From NCBI GenBank assembly GCA_913056495.1, contig CAJXMO010000011.1, forward strand, positions 1-64,000: a stretch of 64,000 bases of DNA. The letters run 5' to 3'. A program made the translations under genes and the position numbers. Under the pieces are notes generated by a model. That model saw nothing but the letters and a program-made list of their open reading frames with translations. It did no database searches and was not told the DNA's origin. Below, piece after piece: positions 30,174 through 39,509 of this stretch. How positions within the stretch are numbered: the first letter of the stretch is position 1; every line of letters starts with the position of its first letter. Source of the DNA: an uncultured Alteromonadaceae bacterium (GTDB lineage: Bacteria > Pseudomonadota > Gammaproteobacteria > Enterobacterales > Alteromonadaceae).

Positions 30174-33100
30174 TTAACCTGACGATTTAACTGGCCAGTA
30201 CTGTTTAACAGCCCCAATCAACATAATCAAAAAACAAGCGGTAAATAAATAATACAGAGTATTATCAGGCTCTGCCTGATGATTATTTTGCTGCTTTTCG
30301 AGCTTTTGTCCACTCACCTGCTCATTCATGGCGTTTGCAGACTCTGCAAGGCTTGCCGGCACTTCTGGTGCAGGCAAAGTCAGGTTTAATCCAAAACCAG
30401 AGGCGCTCTGCTCTACAAAAGATTTTAGCTTTTGATTATCCACCACTAAATCATATTGGGTTACCAGGGTTTGATAACGCTCAATGATATTTTTAAGCGT
30501 TTCACTATCTGCCTGCCAGTATTCTTTTCGATTAGCTTCTATCATACGCGCCAGCATATCAGCTTGAGCACCTGGATTTACTTGCTCAAACCATTCATTA
30601 ATATCCAACTCTAGTTTATCTTCAACATAAACCTGATAAAACTCGTTCCATTGATCACCACGGACCAGGTTCGGATCCATCACCTGCCAGCCAAAAAAGT
30701 TATTCAAATTGCTCGCCATAGTGACAGCCCCGCTATACCCCTCTTTTTTCATTTCCTCAATCCAGCGCTTATGGAAATTGCGAGTTCTTAATTCTTTGGC
30801 TAAAAAAGTAGCCGCATTTTCCGCTTTGGCATTGCTGGCATCTCTTAAGTTACTAATCTGCATTTGTGGCGATTTACCGTCTAAATTTCGCACAGCCAGC
30901 GCCAATCCACCAAAATACTGAAAAGGATCGTCCGAACTTAACATGCCAAAAATATTAGAAGACCGTGAAAATACAGCGACATCGGTTCCAGATAAAGTCT
31001 TTGCATACAAATTAACATCACTGAATTTTTCGCCCCAGCGGCTATTGTCTTCTCCATAGAGATAGCTCATTCTGGATAAATACAAATCTGCTAACTTACT
31101 GTCTTCTTCCCAAGAATCAGACGCTATCGCAGAATCACCTAACCCGGAACCATAATTACCCGATTCATTCGAAAAAACTCTGATGCTGGATAAGTACTCA
31201 GCTTCATCCACTGCTATCCCTGATTCGACTAATTCAGTTTTAACCTGTTGGCTATTGTCCCAAAGTGAATTATTTTCTTCTTTTAATTCGGTGATTTCAC
31301 GAATCGCTTTTGCCAGCCACAAGATCACATTAGGAAAGGCATCTCGGTATAAACCTGTAGCGGATAAAACCACATCCACTCGCGGACGTTTTAATTCACT
31401 TGCCGGAATAATTTCAGTCCCTGTGACCCGCCCGTCACGGCTCCAGACCGGCTTAACACCAATGGCCGCTAAAACTTGCGATTCGAGTACACCATAATGA
31501 CGCATAGTTTCCATTGACCAAAGAGAAAATGCCAGTTTATCCGGATAGCGCCCATGTTCTTGATAATATTCAGAAATTGTATTTTCTGTTAGTTCTTTTC
31601 CCTGCTCATAAGCGGCTTTGGTTGGTACACGTGAAGGATCAAAGCCATATAGGTTATAACCGGTTGGCAATGAATCAGGGTGACGAATCGGATCGCCGCC
31701 GGTTTTAACCGGAATATAAGCCCCCGCTAATGCAGCCGATAAATGCGATAACTCTTTAATACCGCTTATGTTTTGATACATCTGTCTTGCTTTTTTAATC
31801 TTTGCCAGCAATGATTCAGGCAGATCATCAGCGGCTTTTCCGTCTATAACATAGTCTTCAATCAGGCGATATCCGGGTATATCAGTCAGTTCAGTGGCAT
31901 AGCCCTTATGCTCGACCATGTCTTTATTATGTTTATGCTCACCTGCCTCATGATGATGTTCAGCTTCAAATTCAATCGAAATCTGACGGAAATCTTTGCC
32001 CAACATCTGGACTATAGTGGACACTATGAGCGGTTGCTCGGGCAACTCTCCAAAAGTATGCAAACCCAGTGGCTGATTTTGCGTTGCCAAATCTTCCATA
32101 TATATATGCAGTGCATCTAAAAACGCGTCAAACTCTGCATCTATTTTTGCTTGTTTCCAGCCTAAATCCTGACAAATATTAACTTCAAAGCAGCGTTTAA
32201 TCAGATTATTCGCTGTTTTTTGTTTAACGCCGCCCTGATCCATCGATTTATACTGATGCATTAACTCATGTAAATCGGCCACTTCATCCTGTAAACCAGC
32301 AGCTGCGAATGGCGGTGTCATATGTGAAATCACAGTTGCACTGCCTCTGCGTTTAGTCTGCATAGCTTCACCTACATCATCCACTATAAAAGGATAAATA
32401 ACAGGTGTATGCCAGGTCGCTAAATTACTTTGATCGTATAATGACAGACCTCGTTCTTTACCCGGTAAATATTCATGTGAACCATGTGTGCCCAAATGCA
32501 CAATCGCATCGCTGGCCCAATATTGTCTGGCATAATAATAAGCCGCAAGATAATAATGATTCATCGGAATCGATTCTTTGTGATAGTACTTTTGCTCATC
32601 ATCCTCATTCTCCGAACGCGGCGGTTGACGCATAACCAGCATATTGCCGTTTCGGATTCGCGGGATCACAAAGTACTTTTTCCCGTTTTGTTCAACAGTC
32701 ATAAAACTTTTTGAACCGGCTTCTCCCCAGAATTCATTAATCGGTGTTTTCACCTTTTCCGGTAAGCGATTAAACCAGGCCAAATAATCGTCTAACGGTA
32801 ATAACTCAGCGAGATCCTCTTTAATTAATTTATCCAGTTCATAACTTCGATAAAACGGGCTCAAAATAGCATCCACTTTATCAGTGAAATAATCACTGTT
32901 CACCGGATTAATCTGATAACCCTCCTGATTCAACATATTAGAAATACTGCGTAAACTTTCAGGTATATTTAAGTAAGAAGCACCCACATCACTGTCACCC
33001 CAAACCATGACGGTTATTTTTTTATCCTGATTATTTTTCTGTTTCAACGTTGACCAGTTAGCGGCCCGTGAAACTAAATGATCAAGCTGATAATCAATAA

Positions 33101-34181
33101 TCTGGGTTTCACCTGACTGAGGGTCCCGGCCCGCTACGATTATCGGATCAATCACACCAGCGGATTCAGGCATCACCAGTAAAAAAGGTGCCATATTAGG
33201 CGTAATTCCCTGCGAACTGGCTTCCCAGTCTGTCGAAGAGCCATCATAATAAGTCAGCCCTTGTAAAATCGGCACAGCCAGACTTTCAAACTCAGCTTTT
33301 CGTTTATTTGCCCAGTGAATTGAGCGGTAATTAATAATCGCATCAATTGCAACCTGGCCGTCCAGCTTTAATAAATAGCTATAATCTTTGGCAGCCGGGC
33401 TCAGATCAAAATAAAATGCGACCGGCGTAACACCTTTTGCTTCAAGCTTTGAAATGGTTTCATCAACCAATCCCGTATTATCAGACTCAATTAAATTGCG
33501 GGCGAACAATATACCAACACGGGGTTGACTGAATGAATGAGGCGCATTGGCCTGAGTCTCTTGCACGACTTTGTTTTCAGCAAAAGCTAGATAATCTGGC
33601 AATCGTTCAAAGACCTTATTTTCAGCTTTCGGGTGATAGATTCCGGATTCCGGGAATATTACCGGCGGTAATACCGTTTTTTCGCTTGGCCGGAATAATC
33701 GAAACGCTAAAAACCGTGACAGGCGTTTCATATTTTCCTGCCCACCATTTTCATAATAATTTGCAATATCAGATTGCTGTGATTGAGTTAAACCGACATT
33801 TAATGTATTGCTCTGAGGCCAATTAAGCGCAATAAACTGTGTTTTATATGCATTAAAAATTGGTTTAGGTAACGCAGAAAATGGGGTAAAACTTGCGCTG
33901 GCATCACGCTGAGAAACACCGCCAAAAACCACTAAGTTATGTTTTGAAAATTCAATTTTAGCCAGATTTAAATCTTGCAGATCTTGAGCAGATTTATGAA
34001 TTAATTCTATACCTTGCTGCTGGGCAGCTTGCTTAAATAAGTTAATTTTAGCCATATTTTTATGGCTGCCACTGACAAATAACATACTCTCGGCAGAAAC
34101 TGCAAAACTGCTCAGCACACCGATTAACCCGAATAACGCCAATAGTGTCATTCGGGTATACTTAATTAATTGAAACAACAT
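30174..34181 (-). CDS. Membrane-anchored periplasmic CobN-like chelatase (HmuS type)
   Basis: Large chelatase subunit of the CobN/BchH fold, 1335 residues. Unlike cytosolic cobaltochelatase it has an N-terminal signal (about 1-30, ending AVSAES) and a C-terminal membrane helix (about 1306-1325, FTACFLIMLIGAV), so the catalytic body should lie in the periplasm. The conserved CobN motif VHLGTHGSHEYLPGKE is near residue 567. A His-rich insertion (EAEHHHEAGEHKHNK) is near 740. No CobS/CobT partners or cobalamin genes are present. With HmuY, a TonB receptor and an ExbB/ExbD-like pair it matches hmu operons of Bacteroidetes, where the homologue HmuS is thought to remove the metal from haem. That function is inferred. 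Confidence 0.85.
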   Translation of the reverse strand: MLFQLIKYTRMTLLALFGLIGVLSSFAVSAESMLFVSGSHKNMAKINLFKQAAQQQGIELIHKSAQDLQDLNLAKIEFSKHNLVVFGGVSQRDASASFTPFSALPKPIFNAYKTQFIALNWPQSNTLNVGLTQSQQSDIANYYENGGQENMKRLSRFLAFRLFRPSEKTVLPPVIFPESGIYHPKAENKVFERLPDYLAFAENKVVQETQANAPHSFSQPRVGILFARNLIESDNTGLVDETISKLEAKGVTPVAFYFDLSPAAKDYSYLLKLDGQVAIDAIINYRSIHWANKRKAEFESLAVPILQGLTYYDGSSTDWEASSQGITPNMAPFLLVMPESAGVIDPIIVAGRDPQSGETQIIDYQLDHLVSRAANWSTLKQKNNQDKKITVMVWGDSDVGASYLNIPESLRSISNMLNQEGYQINPVNSDYFTDKVDAILSPFYRSYELDKLIKEDLAELLPLDDYLAWFNRLPEKVKTPINEFWGEAGSKSFMTVEQNGKKYFVIPRIRNGNMLVMRQPPRSENEDDEQKYYHKESIPMNHYYLAAYYYARQYWASDAIVHLGTHGSHEYLPGKERGLSLYDQSNLATWHTPVIYPFIVDDVGEAMQTKRRGSATVISHMTPPFAAAGLQDEVADLHELMHQYKSMDQGGVKQKTANNLIKRCFEVNICQDLGWKQAKIDAEFDAFLDALHIYMEDLATQNQPLGLHTFGELPEQPLIVSTIVQMLGKDFRQISIEFEAEHHHEAGEHKHNKDMVEHKGYATELTDIPGYRLIEDYVIDGKAADDLPESLLAKIKKARQMYQNISGIKELSHLSAALAGAYIPVKTGGDPIRHPDSLPTGYNLYGFDPSRVPTKAAYEQGKELTENTISEYYQEHGRYPDKLAFSLWSMETMRHYGVLESQVLAAIGVKPVWSRDGRVTGTEIIPASELKRPRVDVVLSATGLYRDAFPNVILWLAKAIREITELKEENNSLWDNSQQVKTELVESGIAVDEAEYLSSIRVFSNESGNYGSGLGDSAIASDSWEEDSKLADLYLSRMSYLYGEDNSRWGEKFSDVNLYAKTLSGTDVAVFSRSSNIFGMLSSDDPFQYFGGLALAVRNLDGKSPQMQISNLRDASNAKAENAATFLAKELRTRNFHKRWIEEMKKEGYSGAVTMASNLNNFFGWQVMDPNLVRGDQWNEFYQVYVEDKLELDINEWFEQVNPGAQADMLARMIEANRKEYWQADSETLKNIIERYQTLVTQYDLVVDNQKLKSFVEQSASGFGLNLTLPAPEVPASLAESANAMNEQVSGQKLEKQQNNHQAEPDNTLYYLFTACFLIMLIGAVKQYWPVKSSG

Positions 34182-34194
34182 TTTTATCTCATTA

Positions 34195-34509
34195 TTATTC
34201 TGATTTTTCAGGAATATAAACTATGGAGCCGTCTGCCATTTTATATGCGACCCCGGCTTTAACGCCCTGCCCCGAGCCAATTTCGCCATTGCTTTTATAG
34301 GTTTCTATGGTTTCTCCATTTTTAATCACCATTTCCATATTTGGCTGGCCGGTATTTTTGATAACGGTTACGTTTTCTTCTAAAAAAGGATTCATTGGGT
34401 TTTGCGCAATCGCAATCAATAAAGCGGCAATTAAAACCAGAAAAACGTCAACCAAATTGACAACTGACAGTGCCGGATTATTCGCTTCATCTTCATCAAG
34501 CAGCCGCAT
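34195..34509 (-). CDS. DUF2149 protein, ExbD/MotB-like
   Basis: A 104-residue bitopic protein. The frame opens at 34548, but the family start MRLLDEDEANNP lies at 34509, overlapping the end of the ExbB-like gene by 14 bp. One membrane helix (about 14-34, SVVNLVDVFLVLIAALL) carries Asp21 in NLVDVFLVL, the position of the proton-path aspartate in ExbD (IDVMLVLL). A small periplasmic domain follows. With the upstream MotA/TolQ/ExbB gene it probably forms a proton-driven motor for the TonB receptor or chelatase. Confidence 0.82.
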   Translation of the reverse strand: MRLLDEDEANNPALSVVNLVDVFLVLIAALLIAIAQNPMNPFLEENVTVIKNTGQPNMEMVIKNGETIETYKSNGEIGSGQGVKAGVAYKMADGSIVYIPEKSE

Positions 34510-35092
34510 CTTGTTTCTCCACCAGCTCACTTGCGACTTTTGGCACAAACGGAATTAACTGATGCTGTTCATCTGTCAGAGCAACCAGTTCTTCAGCCAG
34601 CCAACGTTTTTTAACACTGGCAATCCAGAACGTAATTGAGGCGATAACCAGACCAAAAATAACCGCAGAAAAAGCAATAATAAGGTTGTCACTGATCCCC
34701 TGAACGTCGCCATCTGCTAAGCTTTTTAATGCGGGGCCCATGGGTATCATAGTTGCAATCAACCCCAACATAGGTGCCAGTCGGCTGACATTTCTGACCG
34801 TCTCTAACTCTTTTAATGCGGCCACATCCAATAAATCTTTATTGACGGTTTTATCCGTTAACTTAGACTGCTTAACTAATTCGGCTAGCGGAAAACCAAG
34901 CACTTTCTGTTTGTGATCGCCGCTTAAAAACTGCTGAAAACCAAACTGATTTTGCTTGCGCTGAAGGGCTTGTGCACCGCACTGGCCAATTGCATATAAA
35001 CTGTAAACAAACAGAATGACGAGTAAAAAAAGTACCGGTGCCATAAAAAAGTCTGACATCAGGTACATAATATTTTCGATTTGAGTGATCAT
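34496..35092 (-). CDS. MotA/TolQ/ExbB proton channel family protein
   Basis: A 198-residue inner-membrane protein with three membrane segments (about 12-32, 108-128 and 142-162). The family signature ETVRNVSRLAPMLGLIATMIPMG (about 94-116) and the polar last helices are visible. It lies in an hmu-type operon and overlaps the DUF2149 gene, its likely ExbD-like partner. No tonB gene is visible nearby, so the energy-coupling protein must come from elsewhere, or this pair acts differently. Confidence 0.88.
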   Translation of the reverse strand: MITQIENIMYLMSDFFMAPVLFLLVILFVYSLYAIGQCGAQALQRKQNQFGFQQFLSGDHKQKVLGFPLAELVKQSKLTDKTVNKDLLDVAALKELETVRNVSRLAPMLGLIATMIPMGPALKSLADGDVQGISDNLIIAFSAVIFGLVIASITFWIASVKKRWLAEELVALTDEQHQLIPFVPKVASELVEKQDAAA

Positions 35093-35171
35093 AATTTAAT
35101 AACTTGCCTGTAAATACAAGGAGCCTGTGGCTGACAAATGCAGCGACAGGCTAAAAGAAAATAAAGAAATC

Positions 35172-36281
35172 TTATTCAGTGAGCGGATCTGCGCGGAAGT
35201 TGTAGTTGCCGGATTCACCAGCTTCATTGTAATAACTGGTAATTTGCAGTTTATAAGTCGCGTTTGCTGTTTTTACGATATAGACACCATACTGTGACCA
35301 CAATTTATGATTGCCTTCAAGGCTGTAGGCGTACCACTTGGCATTATCAAACGCACGCTCATTATAAACGTCTGATTGGAAATAATAATAACGTAGAACA
35401 CTGGTATCAATGCCACTGTGCTCGTTTGTAAAATCCTGTATGGCCGTCGCATCGCCTGCGATATGCATTTCAAACTCAGCTGCATTATTATCTGTATTAC
35501 ATGGCAGTTGAATATCCCATGCATCTGTAGCGGCGACCATGGCTTTTAAATCAAAGTCGATATAAACGCCTGAATAACTGGCACAAGCATTAATGGCGTC
35601 AACGCTTAATTCTGTTTCAGGCTCAAATTCGCTTTCGGATAACCCCTGGTTGGCAATGCCCAGTGTAAATGCCGCTAGACCTCGACCCTCAGTGGTCACA
35701 TCTGTGACACGGAATTTACTAAAAGCATCGTCTGAATTCACAATAAAATAGTGATCATCAGCGGCGGATACGACATGAGTTTCCATATCATAATGATAAA
35801 ACCCATCCAAAATAGAAAAGCTTTGATCAAACTTAAATTCAGCTTCATCTTCCGGCAGATCAGCTAAACTCACAGAAGCGTAATCTTCCAGTTCACTTTC
35901 GGCTGTAGCAGTTAAAAACGCTTCCGTAACAGCTGTACCTTCTTCGTCATAAAATGACGAATTATTGCCCGTGTAATAAACTAAAACCATATTATCAGCA
36001 TGCGTATTTAAATAGACACCGGTACGTTTAAATGCAATGTCCCAGTCGCTGTTAGTCTGTGCTTGCTCAGCCGTTAATTCAATTTGCTTACCGGTTTCCA
36101 GATCAAAATACGCATAATAAGATTCAGATGAAGTACCGGTTGAAAAAGGACCATATGTACTGACAACCTCTGTATTATCTTCTTTTTCTTGCTGATCCGG
36201 GTTTGAATCTGAACTACTGCTTCCGCAAGCCGCTAATGCAAAAGTGAAACCCGCAACGGGTAACAAATGTAGGTGTTTCAT
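35172..36281 (-). CDS. HmuY-family haem-binding lipoprotein, two-domain
   Basis: A 369-residue lipoprotein (lipobox LAAC, Cys19, then a Ser/Asp/Glu-rich linker). HmuY proteins are haemophores that hand haem to the outer-membrane receptor. The first repeat (about 45-215) holds NSDWDIAFKRTGVYLN and the second (about 225-365) holds ATDAWDIQLPCNT and ends with the family tail YKLQITSYYNEAGESGNY. At roughly twice the 216 residues of P. gingivalis HmuY it looks like a tandem duplication. It lies between the receptor and motor genes. Confidence 0.82.
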   Translation of the reverse strand: MKHLHLLPVAGFTFALAACGSSSSDSNPDQQEKEDNTEVVSTYGPFSTGTSSESYYAYFDLETGKQIELTAEQAQTNSDWDIAFKRTGVYLNTHADNMVLVYYTGNNSSFYDEEGTAVTEAFLTATAESELEDYASVSLADLPEDEAEFKFDQSFSILDGFYHYDMETHVVSAADDHYFIVNSDDAFSKFRVTDVTTEGRGLAAFTLGIANQGLSESEFEPETELSVDAINACASYSGVYIDFDLKAMVAATDAWDIQLPCNTDNNAAEFEMHIAGDATAIQDFTNEHSGIDTSVLRYYYFQSDVYNERAFDNAKWYAYSLEGNHKLWSQYGVYIVKTANATYKLQITSYYNEAGESGNYNFRADPLTE

Positions 36282-36350
36282 GATTTATCTCTCTATTGAT
36301 TTTTATAGACTATTAATGCATTCCCTTACTACTATTCCTGCTTAACTTAA

Positions 36351-38330
36351 TTAAAACTGATAATTTGCCCCGACATAAATCCGACGGCTGGATGTAGGCC
36401 GCGCATCAAATGCACCCGCGCTGACCCTGCTTTCATCAAGATGAGTATCGAACAGGTTTTCAACGCCCATTCGCCACCCCAGTTGACTTGTTAGTTGTTG
36501 AGTAAAATTGAAATTCCAACTGCTCCAATGATTATTGGCAACCTCAGTAAAATCGACAGATACAGCCTCGTCCGCTTGATATAACCAATACAAAAGCAGC
36601 TCAATATCATATTGGCTTAAGCTGTAAGCCAAATTGCTTTTAATTTGATGACGCGGACGGTTTGATAAACGCGTACCCGTTTCATCTACAGCTTCTAAAT
36701 AACTGTAATTGAGCTGATATCGCCAGTCGGTCAAACTGATTTGAGTCGAAACATCTAGCCCTGATATGTCCGCAGATTCGATATTTTGGTAACGGGATAT
36801 TTCATATGCATAATCAACCGCTGCGGTTGAATCAGCATCGTACTGAGATTCGATTAAATCATCGATTTTTGAAAAATGGGTGTGTACCTCAACTTCTAAG
36901 TCGGCCGCTTTATCCCAAATACTCTGGCGCATGGTGAAAGTGGCATTGACGGCGTTTGAAACTTCAGGTTGCAAGGCTTCATTTCCTAATACCATGTACC
37001 CTAAATTTCTATGGTCGAAGCGGTAAAAACGTTCTTTTAAATTAGGTACCCGATAGCCCTGACCTATATCAGCACGCCATTCAAGCTGCAATTCATCAAG
37101 GGTTTGTTTGATTAACCCGGATAGACTCGCCGCCGAGTGCCAGCCAAATCCGGAATCTTTCTGGGCTCGAATCCCCCCCATCAACTGCCAATTTTTTTCA
37201 ATCCAGTTTAACTGGCCAAAACTTTCTACACTATTTCGCGTTTTACTCGCGATTTCAGGTTCAGCCGTCTCACTGACACCGACTTTGATTTGGTCCAAAC
37301 CATCAAAATGAACCACCCCCCCTGATACAAACTCCCACTTTTTGCCTTGCCAAACTGTTTGACCATCCAGCTCAGCCAATAAAATTTCAGTTTTACGCAA
37401 GCTACCTGTCTGTCCACTGGTTTCCTGATGCTGCATTAAACGTGAACTAATTTTCCAGGGTTCAGTGCCGGAGCGAGATGAAAAAAGTGTATCAAACTGA
37501 TGCTGTGACACATCTGACTGATAATACAAAAAGCCATCGGACTGACCCGGAATGCGGGATAATGCTTTTTGCTTGTCTTCTGTAAAATAACGATATTTCA
37601 GGCTGGTCCTTACCTCTTTTAATTGTCCGGATAAGGTCAAATCAGCAAACATTTTGTCCGCCCCAATTGCAGATTGCGCAACCGTTTGTTCGTTGTAATC
37701 AAAACCTGGGTTGGAGATATATGTTAAATTACTTGCCAAATGCCACTGACTCAGCTGAGTGCCTGTATTGAAGCGAACCTGATGCTCGGGCGGCTCACCT
37801 TCAATTTGGTTATTGGTATAATGAGATAACTGAAAGCTAATCCGGGTGTTAATGTCAGCCTGATCTTTGGTGATAATGTTAATGACCCCGCCCATAGCGG
37901 CGCTGCCATACAAGACTGCCGCTGTCCCACGCAGTATTTCAATATGTTTGATATTGGCTAAACCAAGCTGATCCAGATCAACTGCTGATCCGGTTGGTGC
38001 AATCAAAGGCTGGCTATTAAGTAGAATTAAAACATTATCACTGTCATATCCCTGCATTTGAATCGTATATCCGTCTTTTTGGTTACGGGTGACAACCAAC
38101 CCGGGTATATAATTTAATGCTTCAGCAAGTGTGCCTTGACTCACTTGAGCAAGCGATTCGATATCAACTAACTGCACAGAAACCGGGGAATCACTTAATA
38201 ATTTTGCAGTGCGGGTTCCGGATACAACAATTCTTTCTACTTGATTTAACTGAGAGTCGTCAGCGTTTACCTGCGCCAACAAAATACAATTTAGTAATAC
38301 AAAACCATTCAGGCATTTCAACCTTGACAT
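36351..38330 (-). CDS. TonB-dependent outer-membrane receptor, HmuR-like
   Basis: A 659-residue receptor. The signal peptide is about 1-23, the TonB-box-like region VERIVVSGT about 31-39, the plug about 40-165 (GGVINIITKD), and a 22-strand barrel ends in the expected aromatic residue (YVGANYQF). It heads the operon with HmuY and the CobN-like chelatase, 62 bp downstream of a Fur box. Haem or a metalloporphyrin is the inferred substrate, from context rather than from binding residues. Confidence 0.88.
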   Translation of the reverse strand: MSRLKCLNGFVLLNCILLAQVNADDSQLNQVERIVVSGTRTAKLLSDSPVSVQLVDIESLAQVSQGTLAEALNYIPGLVVTRNQKDGYTIQMQGYDSDNVLILLNSQPLIAPTGSAVDLDQLGLANIKHIEILRGTAAVLYGSAAMGGVINIITKDQADINTRISFQLSHYTNNQIEGEPPEHQVRFNTGTQLSQWHLASNLTYISNPGFDYNEQTVAQSAIGADKMFADLTLSGQLKEVRTSLKYRYFTEDKQKALSRIPGQSDGFLYYQSDVSQHQFDTLFSSRSGTEPWKISSRLMQHQETSGQTGSLRKTEILLAELDGQTVWQGKKWEFVSGGVVHFDGLDQIKVGVSETAEPEIASKTRNSVESFGQLNWIEKNWQLMGGIRAQKDSGFGWHSAASLSGLIKQTLDELQLEWRADIGQGYRVPNLKERFYRFDHRNLGYMVLGNEALQPEVSNAVNATFTMRQSIWDKAADLEVEVHTHFSKIDDLIESQYDADSTAAVDYAYEISRYQNIESADISGLDVSTQISLTDWRYQLNYSYLEAVDETGTRLSNRPRHQIKSNLAYSLSQYDIELLLYWLYQADEAVSVDFTEVANNHWSSWNFNFTQQLTSQLGWRMGVENLFDTHLDESRVSAGAFDARPTSSRRIYVGANYQF

Positions 38331-38391
38331 AAACTACCGTATTTATAATGAGAATTGTTTGCATTATAAATAACAACAGTAATAACGCAAG

Positions 38392-38406
38392 TGATATTCA
38401 TTATCA
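38392..38406 (-). promoter_or_regulatory. Fur box upstream of the hmu-type operon
   Basis: TGATATTCATTATCA matches 14 of 15 positions of the 7-1-7 Fur consensus, 62 bp upstream of the receptor ATG. A weaker Fur-like stretch (AATGAGAATTGTTTGCATT) lies at about 38347-38365. Confidence 0.8.
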
Positions 38407-38573
38407 TTTGCATTTAAAAGTTTTAATTGGTTAAATTTGCATCCGGTTAAAAAACATTAAAATTTTATAAACCGCCCGCTGAATGAGAAATACAAAACAA
38501 TAACTCAGGAAAACCCTTTGGTAATATTGGCAATATGGGTGCGCTAAGCTGACTGGAATCATTTTGGGCTAAA

Positions 38574-38839
38574 TATAGCTAAATCAATATAAATTGAGAT
38601 AATCAACTGGAAGTAAAAGCCATTTAGGCAAGGCAAGTTGGCACAGGCATAGTTGTTCTACGTCAAGCCAACTTAACGCAGAATAAATGGCTTTTAACCC
38701 AGCCTCTCAGGAGCCTCACAGACAGTCCACTTCTGTGTTGTATCATTTTGAAAGGTGCCTACATTCCTGCAATGATACGCCTTGAATTGAACTGTCTGTG
38801 ATGGCTTTGATACTCGCAATTTATAATGATTTAGCTATA
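38574..38839. repeat. 266-bp nested palindromic element with terminal inverted repeats
   Basis: Ends: TATAGCTAAATCA at left and its complement TGATTTAGCTATA at right, with similarity continuing to about 33 bp (38574-38606 and 38807-38839). Inside are two perfect hairpin systems: TAAAAGCCATTTA (38614-38626) / TAAATGGCTTTTA (38684-38696) with inner AAGTTGGC / GCCAACTT; and TCACAGACAGT (38716-38726) / ACTGTCTGTGA (38791-38801) with inner GTATCATT / AATGATAC. CTAA flanks both ends and could be a target duplication. No coding capacity: probably a non-autonomous mobile repeat. Confidence 0.7.
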
Positions 38840-39124
38840 CTAACTTCAGTGAGGGGGTTGGCAAATCGCTGTGGCTATTTTGTATGGGACTAATAGCCGG
38901 TTGAGCTCCCTGATATGTACTGTCAGTTTATGACTATTTATCTGGAGCCAGGGACTGTGAATTTTTGTATTATTTTTAAGCAATAAGTTATAGCTCGATA
39001 ACTGAACTTTAAAACTTCAAGTATTAAACGTTTACTATTCTCATTTATTTCAGTTTCTAAGCTTAGGTTTTGAATAAAAGCCATGCAAAGCATGTCCACA
39101 AAACGAGATAGACAGAGCAAAAAT

Positions 39125-39151
39125 TCAGCCCTAATCAGCCCTAATCAGCCC
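39125..39151. repeat. Tandem repeat of TCAGCCCTAA, 2.7 copies
   Basis: Two perfect 10-bp units plus seven bases span the stop codon of the 89-residue gene at 39141. Minor feature; copy-number change would alter only the distal 3' region. Confidence 0.7.
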
Positions 39152-39410
39152 CACCACCATCTCCGCCGGAGAAAAAATTATCACCACCAGATTTATGCTC
39201 TGATGATATTGAAGAATCAACGCCGCCGGAATAGGTTTTATGGTTTGAGTCAGATAAACGAAACTGTTTAACCATTTTATAAATCAGCAGCAGCAGACAG
39301 ACAATAAAAATAAGGGGCGAGATAACAGACTGAACAGCAGATACAGACTGCAAATCTGTGTAACGCCAACAAAAGAAAGCCATTAATACAACCATTATCC
39401 ATTTAAGCAT
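39141..39410 (-). CDS. Small membrane protein with Gly/Asp-rich tail
   Basis: An 89-residue protein with two membrane segments (about 2-17 and 26-46) and a polar C-terminus ending in a Gly/Asp/Ser-rich run (FFSGGDGGGAD). Not recognised. It follows the DASS transporter gene by 99 bp on the same strand. The hydrophobic pattern and upstream spacing support a real gene, but there is no family evidence. Confidence 0.5.
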   Translation of the reverse strand: MLKWIMVVLMAFFCWRYTDLQSVSAVQSVISPLIFIVCLLLLIYKMVKQFRLSDSNHKTYSGGVDSSISSEHKSGGDNFFSGGDGGGAD

Positions 39411-39509
39411 TTTCGTTATTCCTTAACGGTCAGATATCGCATCAAACCTGATTGAAAGTTTTAATGAAATCAGGTACTGAGTGTAGCCAGTGTTACTGAG
39501 CCTTGCCAG

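Noticed and set aside
26456-34000. Many frames of 60-119 codons antisense to TatD, the CobN-like gene and others
   Set aside because: Each lies wholly inside a clearly real gene on another frame or strand and shows no family features.
38938-39120. 60-codon minus-strand reading frame
   Set aside because: Short, no recognisable features, no ribosome binding site; probably random in an intergenic region.
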